Positions 21,908 to 35,094 are shown, counted from the stretch's first letter. The stretch: DNA of 64,000 nt from Hemerocallis citrina (GCA_017893485.1 CM030362.1:177940166-178004165), one strand, 5' to 3'. Numbers and translations are program-made. Notes: generated by a model not told the origin, from the letters alone.

Positions 21908-22690
21908 CAGAAAACCTAGACCAGTATTTAGATTCTCTGGCCAAAAAATAGAATGAATAATTGAACTCAATCAAATATGCAAACATTTGTAGGACACTCT
22001 AGAACTCTTAGATCTACAGAACAAGGTTCAACCGGTAGACTTTCAGTCAGTGGTTCAAGACCTTTATTAGAAAGATTATTTAGCAGATAAGCTAATAGTT
22101 ATGGAGTTCAATTAGATGAATTAATAGATCCAAAACAAGACTATGACTCAAGACCTCTTTTTTTTTAAACCAGAAAACCTAGACCGGTATTTAGATTCCC
22201 TGGCCAAAAAATAGAATGAATAATTGAACTCAATCAAATATGCAAACATTTGTAGGACCCTCTTGAACTCTGACATCTACAGAACAAGGTTCAACCAATA
22301 GACTTTCAGTCAGTGGTTCAAGAACTATATTAGAAAGATTATTTAGCAGATAAGCTAATAGTTATGGAGTTCAATTAGATGAATTAATAGATCCAGAACA
22401 AGACTATGACTCAAGACCTTTTTTTTTTAACCAGAAAACCTAAACCGGTATTTAGATTCCCTGGCAAAAAAATAGAATGAATAATTGAACTCAATCAAAT
22501 ATGCAAACATTTGTAGGACCCTCTAGAACTCTTAGATCTACAGAACAAGGTTCAACCAGTAGACTTTCAGTCAGTGGTTAGTGGTTCAAGATCTTTATTA
22601 GAAAGATTATTTAGCAGATAAGCTAATAATTATGGAGTTCAATTAGATAAATTAATAGATCCAGAACACGACTATGACTCAGGACCTTTT
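21908..22690 (+). repeat. Tandem triplication of about 262 bp
   Basis: Copies start at about 21908, 22171 and 22432, each beginning CAGAAAACCTA(G/A)ACC and each ending in a T-run. The unit reads as short broken coding sequence ('TEQGSTxRLSVSGSR', then a stop), in the position where a third ORF would start after the small ORFs upstream. Confidence 0.8.
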
Positions 22691-22740
22691 TTTTGTTTGT
22701 GTGTGTGTGTGGGGGGGGGGGGGGGGGGGGGGGGGGGGGA
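22690..22740. repeat. T-run, (GT)n and a poly-G run of about 30
   Basis: TTTTTTTTGTTTGTGTGTGTG is followed by an uninterrupted G-run, a low-complexity tract. 25628-25673 is a similar poly-T/poly-G tract. Confidence 0.9.
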
Positions 22741-23672
22741 TTGGTTTTATTTTTAGCGAGGGAGATGGGGATTTTATTTTTAGCGAGGGAGATGGGGATT
22801 TTAGTTTGACATTTCCATTCCATGAATTTGAGACAGGACATTTATGATGAAATCATAATTTTCCGTCCAGAAAATACAAAATCGAAAGTCGTTGATATTT
22901 CAATGGAATATACCATCAGAAATGTGCAATTTTTATGTAGTTTGAAGAAGATGGCAAGGGATCATATACACACAGTAAGCCTTAAACCGCTGGTAAATCT
23001 TTAACAATTGGAAGATCATTTCTTTAAGAATCGATACTTGATGTGTTTAAAAACCTATATTTGTTGGGGTTGTTGATATGCGATATGTACCAAACATTGT
23101 ATCTTTGAAATGATTAACTATACTCCTATAAAATTGAAGTTGGACTTAATTTCTAGGTACTTCATGTTTTCTTATTCTTTTCTTCTTTTTTTTCTTTTTT
23201 CTTTTGGTTTCATATCTGAGAAGTAATTCATGTAAGAGACATGATACTATTTAAGAAAACCTACCAATTTTTTTTCTTCTTGTCTTGTTTTTCTCCTCTG
23301 TTAAACCTTTGAAAATGTTTCCGATCAGAGCATGATCACTGAGATGAAGATGGAGTCTTTGCTTTTGTTCTGTCATTCTATTACGGTGAAGATGGAGTGC
23401 ATAGGAGATTGGGTTTTGTTCGTCAAGTACCCATTCTATTATTCTGGTGAAGATGGAGTACGTAGGACTCAGTAGGAGATTGGATTTTGTTCCTCAACCC
23501 AATCGTTCAATTCTGATGGTCATTCTATATTTGGGGCATCAGATATCAAAATTACACATATTTACGGAGTGCTGGGCAGACTTGGAAGGTCTTCCTTATG
23601 TAGGGAATGGGAATGTGGAGAATTGTGAACTACAATACCGAATATGGATGGGTTCAGACCATTCACGGCTTT
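22741..23672. other. No gene recognised
   Basis: Short open frames at 22822-23004 and 23447-23695 look more protein-like than the surroundings but match nothing I know. They could be captured host gene fragments. Parts of 23140-23330 resemble 24100-24245, so a local duplication flanks the Helitron. Confidence 0.4.
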
Positions 23673-24078
23673 CTTTGTTTGATCATATAAAATAGTTTTG
23701 GAGGTCCAGCAAATTAATTGAAGTAGCAAACATATTATATGAAAAACTTTGAGGAATCTAGCAAAAAACATATTATATGATTTTCTTAATTTTTTTGAAT
23801 TATTTTTAAAGTTTTTAACTTTTAATTTTTTAAAAAATTTTAAAATTTTTATTTTCTTAATTTTTTTTGAATAGAAGAGGGAGGGAGGGAGGGAGGGAGA
23901 GAAAAAAAAGAATAATTAAATAAATATAGGAGTTATTTTGGGTGGGGAATTTGAATTTGAGTTCTAGAGAAAAAATTTTGGAAAAAAATATATTTTGTGA
24001 GATTAGATCTGGACCTTTGATTTTTTTTTGAGGATTGAAGAGCCACTTGATAGCTTTCTTTGTGCTTTATTATATAGA
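23673..24078 (-). mobile_element. Truncated non-autonomous Helitron A
   Basis: The minus strand starts TCTATATAATAAAGCACAAAG at 24078, the family 5' end seen also at 25973, 33444 and 46710. It ends at 23673 where other copies continue into the 3' hairpin, so the 3' terminus is missing. Confidence 0.7.
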
Positions 24079-25972
24079 TATAATTGAATTGAAATTTCGG
24101 CTTTCTAATAAGTACCTTTTTTTTCTTTTTTTTTCTTTTCTTTTCGGCTTCATACATGGGAACTAGTTGAGAAAACTCCCTACTTTTTTCTTATCTGCCT
24201 CTATTAACCTTGAAAAGGCTTTCAATCACCATGATCACCTAATAAGTATATTCCCATCAAAACTTGGTTCAAGTATGACGAACGAGACTTGACAAAGGGG
24301 ACAACACAGTTTTACAATCAATATTAGTCGACCTATCATCAATCCTCAAATTCTTCACCAAGGAAATATAAAAGTCATCCGTACACCACATGCACCGGAC
24401 ACCATACAAACACACCTTTTCTAGCGGACATAGTAAAAATAGGTTAAGAAAGAACTCAAAACACAATATTTTTCGAAGTTTGCAGTACTACCCCTTCAGT
24501 TTGTATCAAATTCTTAGAGAACACCATTTGGGAATTCTGCATATACAACAAACTGTTCATAGAATTCATTACAAAAATCACAAAATTTGCTGATAGCTAG
24601 CTGTGTCTGTTTTGGTATTTGTCCAGACACTGGTCCCAGTGGCTTTTGGAAGAAGAGAAATGAGCCAACACATATTATACAACTTTGGAAGTCCATAGTT
24701 TCACCTGTCAAGAAAATCCCACAAGGGTTAACCTAAGTAAAATTAGCATCATATCATGTAAACAAAAACTACCTACTTTACAGAGTTGATTCCAACACGA
24801 GTAAAAATGCTAAATTTTGCTTATCTTCGCACTTATACTATAATATAACTTGTAGCATTGACAGCAATCAAAATGCTAGTTAAGATAAATGATTAAAATT
24901 TTTTGCTCATCAAAAAATAAATTTTAGATAAGCAGTGGTCATGGCATAGTACGCGATGGGGAAAAGGAAAGCCAAAATGCAGCTGTTTTTCCCTACCAAT
25001 GCTTCAATATGTATTACTTCAGCAAGGAGGGAACTTAAACAGGAGTTCTGAAAGTAGGAAACGTGCTAATGACACTAGTGACAAATCCTCTCACTGTAAC
25101 CCAGCTGTAAGAACCACTTACACGGTCATTATTTTCTTATATAATCTTTTCCCAACCATTTAGGGTCGTCATTTTCTTATATTATCTTTTCCTATCTTTT
25201 GGGAGTAATAAACTCATTGTTAACAACTCGAATACTCAAATTCTCACATTGGCTCACCTGCCAACTTTTTTTAGTTGAAGTTTACATTAAAGTGCACTGC
25301 ACCTATGGCTTGGGTTCCTGGTTACTATTTTATTGGACTTCAGCACTTTGAAAAAATATAATGTCAATACTTTGAAGGTGAGCTCAAACGTCTACTTGTT
25401 CTCTTTTGGTCCTCAAGAATTTTCATTTGTGACTCACATATTTTGATCCTTCATGTGTTTTATACTGGTATTGTGCTGATCCATAAAATTTCAGTACTAC
25501 TATGAGAATACTTCATAAAATTGATGACTCCTTCAGCAAAATTAAAGATAAAGGGATACTGATCTACCCTAGGTCAGGGTTCTCTCTCACAAGTGAGGTT
25601 GGATCATGTTTATATTCTTAATCTTGTGGTGTTTTTTTTTTTTTTTTTGAGAGGGGGGGGGGGGGGGGGGGGGTTCATTTCCATGTGGTGCACATGAATT
25701 TATTGGATGACACCGAGTTACAAACCCTCTTCACGGTCAGTAGGCAAAAATACAATATGATACAAGCCCTATGTGTCAGTATCCACTAATTTTTTGAACC
25801 ACTAATTTTTTGAACCATACGTATCTGCCAATTTTTGAAACTACGGTTCCAAGAGCAGGAAGGACATAAAAAGAAAACAAAGCATATTTAAATGTTATCT
25901 ATGATGCATGGATATGGGTACGGTTACGCAACACGTCAAATTTGTAAAAACTAAGGTACGGGGACACGGCTA
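24079..25972. other. No gene recognised
   Basis: AT-rich. Short frames on both strands (for example 24514-24711, minus) show no known motif. A poly-T/poly-G tract lies at 25628-25673 and a 16-bp direct repeat near 25793-25820. Confidence 0.4.
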
Positions 25973-26497
25973 TCTATATAATAAAACACAAAGAAAGCTA
26001 TCAAGTGGCTCTCATTCAATAGGGTTGAAATCAATGGGCCAGATCTAACCTCACAAAACATATTTTCTCGCCCAAAAGTTCTCCCCCAAAACTCAAATTC
26101 AAATCCCAAAACAACTCCTTTATTTATTTATCTCTCTCTCTCTCATTCTCTCTCTATTTACTCAGAAATTTATATTTTCAGATTTCAGGTTTGTAAATTT
26201 TCAGATTTTTTATACATTTTTTTATTGCTCATGTTACATTGAAAATAGCAAATATCTCATCAACAGTTAAATTTCATCATTTTCCACACTCAAAGTTCTA
26301 AGAAGTTGGATTTTACACCCCATCCATAATTATTTTTCAACATATACTAATGGAAACATGGACTTTTATTTATAACTAATTATTGTTTTACTATTCAAAC
26401 TTGAGCTACATAATTGTTATTTTACTGTTTACAAGACTTTCTTATATTGTATCATTACGAAGACGTGCCATAGGCACGTGCCCACGGGCAAATCTAG
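25973..26497 (+). mobile_element. Non-autonomous Helitron B, complete
   Basis: 5' TCTATATAATAAAACACAAAG; 3' hairpin GTGCC-ATA-GGCAC, then CCCACGGGCAAATCTAG. It sits between A (25972) and T (26498), as Helitrons insert. 525 bp, no RepHel coding. Confidence 0.85.
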
Positions 26498-28429
26498 TAT
26501 ATTATATAAAATAACTAAATATTAATTTAATTATGTATAATTTAAATAAAAATGGAGTTGGAACAATACAATTTGTTGCTCATAAACAAAATAAAAAACA
26601 CATTGTCCAAAAATGTGGTAATACTTCATTGTACACCATAAAATTGGAGATGTGTATGAAAATAACTAGAGTTAAATAGTAAAAGAAATATGATTATGTA
26701 TTTGAAATTTGATAATTATGTGTTCTAATTTTTAACAAGTGTCTAAGAAATGTCCGACATGTAAGATGTGTTATGTAATATAAAATTTGGGACACGCATG
26801 AGAAGTGTCCAAGTGTCTGACACGTGTCTCGTACGGCTACAGCTCCTTGCTAGAAGTACCCATGCTACATAGAAAGTTATGAACAAAATATTGAGGAGAG
26901 CTAAATGTAAAGTGAAGCAGAAGGAATAGTTTAGGATTTCAGCAGCCAAAAATGCCAAGTTATTTTAGAAATATACAAATTGTTCACTCAGAGAAAATAA
27001 ATGATCAATATAAAATATAATAAAATTAGTAATTAAAAAGTGCACAACTAAATGAGCAATTTATAAAATTAAAAAACACTAATATAACAATAATAAGCAA
27101 TCTACAAAGACTTAATTTGTTATAAATCTTGAACAAAGGCTAAACTAAAGTACCATCTAGAAAGCTGAAGGAACTGGTAGGGCTTCAGCAGGCTATTTCC
27201 AAGATGTTATGTAGATTGAAGTTTTGAGGAGGTGCAAGTAAGAGAGAAATACATTTATATTGTGAATCCTGATTTAGTATCTATAGTAAGAGTAAGGAGG
27301 GAGCTAGTGGGCAGGTCCCTCCTAAATCCTTAAACATGCACTTATACTTTCTATTATCTCCAAAGGTAACCGTAGTGGTGACGATTGTTTATAAAATACA
27401 TCTTTTACTAAAATAGAGAAGGATTTATAGATCTACAATTTGGGCTTGTGACCTTTAATATATGCTATTTAATAGAACTGCTCTGTTGCTCTCCAGAAAG
27501 TTGGGTGTTGTAGAATAAAATATTGGAGAAAAGAGGCCTATATACATGCTCACAAAACTTGGGCCTGGAGAAAGCCTTCCAACCTAATATAATCAAGTAC
27601 GGATATAAATATAAGTCAGCCCCAAATAGAATATAAATCGACCCATATATAGAACATAGATCATCTAATATGACAGCCTTGTATAATAATTTATTACCAA
27701 ATATGAAAGATATGGTAAATATTCCAACATTCAAAAATCAATTTCCTCCAATATTAAATACAAACAGGGCCTAACCCAGTTTAGATGTAGTCACAAGAAA
27801 GCACTTAAATGATTAGTTATCATGACATCAAAAGGTTACCAGAATTGGATGAGTAGGGATGAGTAGGAAACAACGATTCACAAGGCTGAAAGTATATGCT
27901 TCTTGTTATGGTAAATTAGAATCTAATAAAACCAACCCATTTTGACCGTTCACACCAATTGTTGCAGAAGGGGTTATTAAATAGCTAAGTCCCAAATTTA
28001 TGGATCCTGCTGCTCAATAAATGGAAAACACATTGACACGGCACGTGAATGCCTTGGCTAATATTGCGGGAATTCGTCGAATACCCATAAATCATAGAAG
28101 TCAGTCGAAAGGAACAGTTAACATAAACGATGCTAAGAATGCAGGTAAAATATCCTTGCTGCGAACAGGTTCGACAAGTAATACATTTAGAGTTTGCTGT
28201 TTGAAAAAGTAACATGAACAATTTTCATAAATTGAATTTGACATAGGCATTGTCCTTAGGGCAGTCGCTAGCGCTGCAAGTTCTTCATCACATCTGAACA
28301 CCAATTTCGGTTACAAACCACTTGACGATACTTTGTGATATGCATGCCTAAAAATCTGATCTTTCCAATTTATTAGGAACCAGTTGTTTTATTTATTATT
28401 TTATTTGAATAAGTTATTGATAGCCTAAG
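26498..28429. other. No gene recognised
   Basis: AT-rich sequence. Around 26720-26840 lies a short GACACG/CACGTGTC-rich repeat that also flanks Helitron B on its left. Frames at 27465-27734 (minus) and 28101-28304 (minus) show no known domain. Confidence 0.4.
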
Positions 28430-29184
28430 CAGTTAAAATCCGATTAATCGTCCGACTAATCCCCGATTATTTGCTAATCGGAGGCTAAACGATTATTTTT
28501 TTTAGCGATTTTCAATATTTCAATAGTTAGCGACTTAATCGGGTATAATCGGCCGATTAGTAGTTAATTGGCCGATTTTAAGTGGCCGATTAACCGATTA
28601 AATTCTCTTTTAATTTTCATGCTCATTTGCATTATTTGGGATCAATCCGGCCCAAACTCAAATTCAAATCCAAATCCAAAATTCAAACCCTTCTGGTCCT
28701 CGCACAAATCCAAACCCGACCCGTTGTCGTTATCTTCTTCCTCGCGCAAACCGAATCCTAAACCAATTATCTTCTTCCTCGAGCAAACCCAAACCCAATC
28801 CGCCGTCGCTCCCCTAAGTCGTCGCAAACTTAACTCGACCCGTATCTATTGCACCTCCTCATGCTGCTCGTGCTGCTCCTCCCCAAATATTTTTGTTTAC
28901 TGGAACTGACCAACAAACCCAACCTGACCAACATCCAGAATCCAAACTCGGCTCAAACCAAATACCCTCTTCTTTTTTCTCTATAACTATATGTTCCTAT
29001 TTGATAATCTCATAATAATTTTATGTTAGGGTATAGGATTGCTACATAATAAGGATAGATCATTTTTAAAATTTTATACACACACACACACGATTTTTCC
29101 GATTTAATCCCCGATTATTTTCCGATTAACCGATTAATCACTAATCGCACCTAGACCGATTAGTTCCAAAATTCGATTTTAACT
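28430..29184. mobile_element. Non-autonomous TIR element, copy 1
   Basis: Ends in short inverted repeats AGTTAAAATC ... GATTTTAACT. Sub-terminal regions are packed with CGATTAATCG-like inverted motifs. An inverted, related copy forms the frame of 32605-34515. I could not find a clean target duplication, so the superfamily (hAT-like is possible) is open. Confidence 0.6.
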
Positions 29185-30730
29185 ACCTAGTTGACAGCTT
29201 TTACTAGAATCAGTTGGGTTGCTAGCAGGACTTTATCTTTAGCTTATCTTCTTTCCCAGTTACGACTTATGAAGAAGTTCCTAACCAAATGCCTAATATG
29301 TAGCGGTTGTAATCTCCATTTAGAGAAAACGAATAAATGGGAGAAGCATCTTTGAATCTATCAACTGACATGAAAACATTTAGAGGCCTTGATTTCCTCA
29401 ACCACACCAAAGCTATTTCTTTAGACCTTACCTTATCAGCATAGGTTTCACGAAAAGTAAACATCAATTGTATCCTAGGCAGGGAACAAATAGTAGAAGT
29501 GAAGCATTATGTGCAATCTCTTGCAGGGGCAGAGGGAAATCCTAGTCAGCTTGGGAGCACTTAGTGTGGAGGGAATTTCTCTGGCTTCTTTATGCACTTG
29601 ATGAAGATTAATTATCTTTACCCGAACGGATCACTGCTGCAATGTCATAGCTCGAAAGGTCTTATTCGTCGCGATGTAGAAGCGACAACACAAACTTTTG
29701 CTCGACTTCCGCTTATGCTCCCAAGCTGGTCAAATGGAGTTTTCTTACTATTATCAAAGGAGGATCCCACAAGCCGAATGAGTATAAGCTCCCAAGCTGG
29801 TCAAATGGAGTTTTCATACTTTTATCAAAGGAGGATCCCACAAGCCGATTGAGTAGAGGAACAATTCTTTCAATTCCAAGATACCCCAGAAGTAGAAAGA
29901 ATTCCATTAGCCTCCTTTTTCTGCAAGGTGAGCACAATTGTGGTATCAACTCCTCCAAAGGAAAAATTTTGGTTGTTACGAGGGAAAGATTTTAAGCATT
30001 TCAAAGATGCTTCTCTCATTTATGTGGTTCCATTAGATTGAGATTACAACTGGTAACATTCAGAACTGACCTTAATGACTAGGAAATTGAATTAGCATAA
30101 AAGAAAATCTTGCTAACAACCCAACTGACTCAATTAAAATAAATTAAAGAAATAAAACAACTGATTCCTAATACGGTGCAGATCCTTTAAACAAGAAATT
30201 TTGATCGTTGCATAGGAAAGATTGTAAACATTTCAAAGATGCTTATTCTCATTTATTTGGTTCCATTTAATAGAGGTTGGTAACATCAGGTACAAATGCT
30301 AATTATCCGGAAAAAGAATATGCAAAAAACAAAATGTTGCTAACAACCCAACTGATTCCAAAATAATGTTAATAACTTATTCAAATAAATAAATAAATAT
30401 AGCAACTGATTCCTAATATAACGGAAATGTCATACTTTTAAGCATGAGCATCATTCTCTCCCTCTTAAAATTGCTCCTGTACTCCAGAGTTGTTGGAAAT
30501 TATGTGGAAAGTATTTTTGTAAAAACCATTTCATAATTGCATATCTAAATGATTGGTTAAATGAGTTGGATCTTTCCTTGTGGCCACTGGTTTGAAACCT
30601 AGCAAGGTCTAATATTATTTTCTTTTTATTCTTCGCAGGTTTAACCCACTCGGGTTTGAAACCTAGCAAGGTCTTATATTATTTTCTTTTTATTCTTCGC
30701 ATGTTTAACCCACAAAATTTCATGGATCCG
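29185..30730. other. No gene recognised; 71-bp tandem duplication
   Basis: A unit starting CTCCCAAGCTGGTCAAATGG occurs at 29718 and again at 29789. The rest is AT-rich with no recognisable coding. Confidence 0.5.
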
Positions 30731-31345
30731 GTCTCACAAACGGCTAGTGGATACAGATTGCTAACAGGTTATTGAGCGATTGGAGTGGCACGTGCACACG
30801 GACCGCAAGGCAGTTGAGAGATTGTGGGACTGCACATGTGCAGGAATATCTGGGTTGATACGGCAGTAGTGGGGTGATATCTGGGCTGATCATGTGGAAC
30901 CTCCAATGGAGCTGTTGGGCCACTTTCCCTTATAAATAAAGCTATTTATTGGCCTGTAATCTATCAAAAAAAAACAAGCAAATACTCTCAACTAAAGCTC
31001 GCAGTTTCCTTCAAAAATCTCTTCTTCCACCTTATATCATTTTTATTTATCTCGTCATTCATTCATAATTATTTTTTTTATTCCTTTATTCCGCGTCGAG
31101 CACTATTTGTGAACCGGGACCTTCCCACATCCCACCTGTGCGCGACGTGGAGCAAAAGTCAGGGGATAGTAGGACCACTAAGCGTTTTGATTACCTTTCC
31201 TGCCTACATGGAGGTGTTATGAAACTCTTAGGGAAAAGTATGTAGCTACTATCCCCAGTTTGGTAACAAGTTTATTTTAATTCTTTAGTTGATAATTTTA
31301 TTCTATAAATATATAAAAATGTGTTGTATTTTCTAATAGTCCAAG
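30731..31345 (+). repeat. LTR-like dispersed repeat, copy 1
   Basis: Similar to 49350-50325 (same strand) and 51400-51923 (opposite strand). Shared features are GTGGAACCTCCA, a TATA box (CTTATAAATAAAGC at about 30930) and an end near TTTTCTAA. It looks like a solo LTR of an old gypsy element; the exact left end is not clear. Confidence 0.55.
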
Positions 31346-32101
31346 AGTTTGATATTGTAATTGATATCTTATTATAGCATGTATTCTTTGTGAACATTCA
31401 ATAAGCATTGTAATTATATCGTAAAAATTAGCTGCATGTTGATTAGTAATATAACAATTTCCTTTCATGTGTTACTATATGATATATATACACACATATA
31501 AGTTGATGCATCCATATGTTAATTGCTGCAACAGTTTCCTATAAACTTAATTCATATGCTGGTTTAAGGCTTGTCATACTTTATTGCCATGAATAATGTT
31601 ATAGTCTAACAGATGATAAGGGTTTGATTTCATGGGCTAACCTAATCATAATTATTATGTTACAGTCATCTGTTAATTGTGATTAATAAAATACAGTTTT
31701 CACATAGCGTTGTCGTCATGGATTATTCTCTTGGCTGATTGTTATTTATATCCTCCCTTAGTTTATAATCAGAATTGTTTCATCAGGATTTCATAATTTT
31801 TGTGACTAGTGAATGTGATTAAAGTTACTAGTATCATAAGATGTTCATGCATGTGTTGTCAGGCCCATACATCTGCAGACCCATCCCATTTTCCTTTTAT
31901 ATAGTGACCTATTTTTATTTGTTAGATGTGCAGTGACCAATTTAATAGTACAGTAAAAACTCACTCCTTTAGATTGGCCCAAATAGTTGGATATATTTAC
32001 ATTTGTGCTAGTGTGCTCCGTCAACGCATTTAATTGGATTATCTATTTCCTGCCTCCTACTTCGACTCAAATATTTTCATAGGCCCAAATTGTTGTACAC
32101 A
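31346..32101. other. No gene recognised
   Basis: AT-rich. It contains GGCCCA-rich stretches similar to the DNA right of the copia element (40894 onward), consistent with one older sequence split by the copia insertion. Confidence 0.35.
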
Positions 32102-32659
32102 TGTTGAAGAATCTACCACAAATCGTAGTGCTGGTAGTGTTAATAGCGGAAGTACACCACAAGCAATGGAAACTACCAAGACTTAAATGAACCAAGAACA
32201 AGGCACCACGATATATGCAAGATCTGACAAGAACACAATCATTATGCAGAGATAACCAATATTTCTTATTCCCCAAGAAATACAAAGGTTACAAAAGAGA
32301 TAACAACTCTCAATCTCTCTCCCTCAACTTTGAAACACTCGGCACAATCCCCTCTTGAAGTTGAACAATGATAACAGCTCGTCAATTCTCTCTCATCGGT
32401 GATGATCTCATCGATACAAACCCTAGAGTCTACAGCCATATATATATAGCCCCCAAATAAACCATAAAAGATAAACACAAATCCAGCTTATTGGGCCTTA
32501 AACTCATCAGCCCAAATAACACATAGCGCCATTGTCGGTCGACCGCACCCCTAAATCGGTTGACCGCAACGTGTAAAACCCACAGCCGAGACATGGCCGC
32601 TAGGCAGTTAAAATCAGTTTTTAGAACTAAACGATCTAGAAGCGATTAAATCGAAAAAA

Positions 32660-32669
32660 ATGTTATATA

Positions 32670-32701
<32 letters not shown>

Positions 32702-32840
32702 AACACAAAGAAAACTATCAAGCGGCTCTCCTTCAATCCCCCCAAAATCAAAGGCCCAGATCTAACCTCACAAAACACATCCCCCTCCCCCCCCCAACTC
32801 AAATTCAAATCCCCCCAAAACAACTCCTTTATTTATTTAA

Positions 32841-32893
<53 letters not shown>

Positions 32894-33262
32894 GGGAAAG
32901 CTTCGGTTGTGCACTACCTCTAGTGCACGCGGCGTGTGCACTAGGCCTTCGGGCGTTCATATCGACGATCCGAACCGTTCACATTAATCTACACATCTAA
33001 ATTAGCCTAAATATGTAAAATCAAATAATTTGAAATTCATTTGCCCATCCATTGAAGTGTTACAAAATTGTATGGCTAAAAATCATTGTTTTTTATAGTC
33101 ACGTGATGGATGGGCAAATGAATTTCAAATGATTTGATTTTACATATTTAGACTAATTTAGATGTGTAGATCAATGTAAACGGTTCGGATCGTCGATATG
33201 AACGCTCGAAGGCCTAGTGCACACGCCGTGTGCACTAGAGGAGTGCACAACCGAAGCTTTCC

Positions 33263-33296
<34 letters not shown>

Positions 33297-33443
33297 AAAC
33301 ATGGACTTTTATTTACAACTAATTATAGTCATATACTATTCAAACTTGAGCAACATAATTGTTGATTTACTGTTTACAAGGCTTTTCATATGTTGTATCG
33401 TTCTGAAGACGTGTCGTAGGCACGTTCCGACGGGCAAATCTAA
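32660..33443 (+). mobile_element. Non-autonomous Helitron C, with a nested MITE
   Basis: The 5' end lies in a TA run near 32660 (family sequence AATAAAACACAAAGAAA follows). The 3' end has the hairpin and CGGGCAAATCTAA at 33443, the accepted CTRR form. A foldback MITE splits it at 32895-33262. Confidence 0.7.
32895..33262. mobile_element. Foldback MITE with arms of about 160 bp
   Basis: GGAAAGCTTCGGTTGTGCAC at the left end is the inverse of the right end. The two arms (to about 33055 and from about 33105) pair almost base for base around a loop of about 50 bp. Such long terminal repeats suggest a Mutator-like MITE. Target duplication cannot be read in the flanking TA/TG run. Confidence 0.8.
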
Positions 33444-33901
33444 TCTATATAATAAAACACAAAGAAAGCTATCAAGTGGCTCTCTTTCAATTTCCCCAAA
33501 AACCAAAGGTCCAGATCTAATCTCACAAAACATATTTTCCCCCCAAAAGTTTCCCCCCCAAAACTCAAATTCAAATCCCCCATCCAAAACAACTCCTATA
33601 TTTATTTAATTATTTTTTTTTCTCTCTCTCTCCCTCCCTCTTCTATTCAATTCAAAAAATTAAGAAAATAAAAATTTTACAAATTTAAAAAAAAATAAAA
33701 ATTTAATAACTAAAAAAATTAAAAATTTAAAAACTTTAAAAATAATTTTTAAAAATAATAAAAAAAATCATATAATATGTTTTTTGCTCTATGTTCGCTA
33801 CTTCAATTAATTTGCTAGACCTCTAAAACTATTTTATATGATCAAACAAAGTACACCGTTTCGAAGACGTGCCGTAGGCACGTGTCAACGGGCAAACCTA
33901 G
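33444..33901 (+). mobile_element. Non-autonomous Helitron D
   Basis: Starts TCTATATAATAAAACAC at the base after Helitron C ends, and finishes with hairpin GTGCC-GTA-GGCAC and CTAG, followed by T. 458 bp. Confidence 0.85.
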
Positions 33902-34747
33902 TATATATATAAAATTAAAAAAGATATAACCTCATTATGTAGCAACCCTACATCCTAACATAAAACTATTATGAAATTATCAAATAGGAACATATAGTAT
34001 AAAAAAAATAAGAGAGTACTTGATTTGAGCTGAGTTTGAATTCTGGATGTGGGTCGGATGAGGATCGGGTTTGCTGGTCAGTTCCATCAAACAAAAACAA
34101 TCGGTGAGGAGCAGCACGAGCAGCAAGAGGAGGAGATGCGGGCCGGGTCAAGTATGCAACGGCGAAGGGGGGCGATGTCGGATCGGATTTGGGATTGCTC
34201 AAGAAAGAATAAGAGAATCAGTTTGGATTTGGGTTTAAAGAGAATCAGTTTGGGTTTGCACGAGAAAGAAAAAGAGCGGCGATAAGTTGGGTATGGGTTT
34301 GCACGAGGACCATAAGGGGTTTGGATTTTGACTTTGAATTTGAGTTAGAGTCGGATTTAGCCCAAATAATATAAACGAGCATGAAAATTAGAAGAGGATA
34401 TTTAATCGGTGAACTTAAAATCGGCCGATTAAATTGCTAACTACTGAAATATTATAAATTGCTAAAATAATAATCGTTTAGCTTCCGATTAGCGATTAAT
34501 CGGGAATTTTAACTGGTTAGCATGACCGGTCGACCGTCTCCTTCTCTGTTGAACCCTGTACACCCTGTACACTCGAAGAACTCTCAGCAGCTTGGGTTGG
34601 TCGACCACACAGCCGGTCGGTTGACCGCTACTCTCCAGACTGCACATCTTCTACTTACTGTTGTCTTCTCTTGCTGTCTTCGTCTCCTCTTCTTCTCCAA
34701 CTTCAAGTACTCCGTGCCTAAGTGTATTTGAGGCCACAATCCTAACA

Positions 34748-34762
34748 ATCTCTCGCTTGGAC
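34748..34762 (-). other. Polypurine tract of the copia element
   Basis: Minus strand reads GTCCAAGCGAGAGAT directly before the LTR start TGTTAGGATTG, a standard copia arrangement. Confidence 0.65.
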
Positions 34763-35094
34763 TAAATGCACAACGCTTCAAAGTTATTGTTGTTTACCTC
34801 ACATTATCTCTGTCAATCTCCCACTTTCTTGAAAGACCCAAGTACTCCCCACTCTCATGAAAAGCACATCCGTCACTCCACGTGGAGTGTACCAACCATC
34901 CCTCATTGCCTCATGAAGGATGTGCTCCACCAATCACAAAGAGCATGAATACCGAAAAAACAACCTCATGTGTCGGATTCCATGTTACAAGACTTCCCAA
35001 CTCGCAGAATCTCCATTAACACCGGACATGGTTCAAAGCCTCACAATGTACCCTCTACAGTAGAAGTCTTCGTGAACAACACCTCCACAATATC
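34763..35094 (-). pseudogene. Copia internal remnant left of the solo LTR
   Basis: Between the copia polypurine tract and the solo LTR. No reverse transcriptase or RNase H motif is readable; the stretch is probably the decayed 3' end of pol. Confidence 0.3.

Larger units (their letters stand above)
32605..34515. mobile_element. TIR element, copy 2, inside the copia LTR
   Basis: CAGTTAAAATC at 32605 and GAATTTTAACTG at 34504-34515 are inverted ends. The copia LTR stops and resumes exactly at these points. 33902-34515 is an inverted relative of 28430-29184. Two Helitrons sit inside it. Confidence 0.6.

Noticed and set aside
24514..24711. Minus-strand 65-codon frame rich in Cys and Phe as a host exon
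   Set aside because: No recognisable domain or consistent splice signals; left as unannotated.
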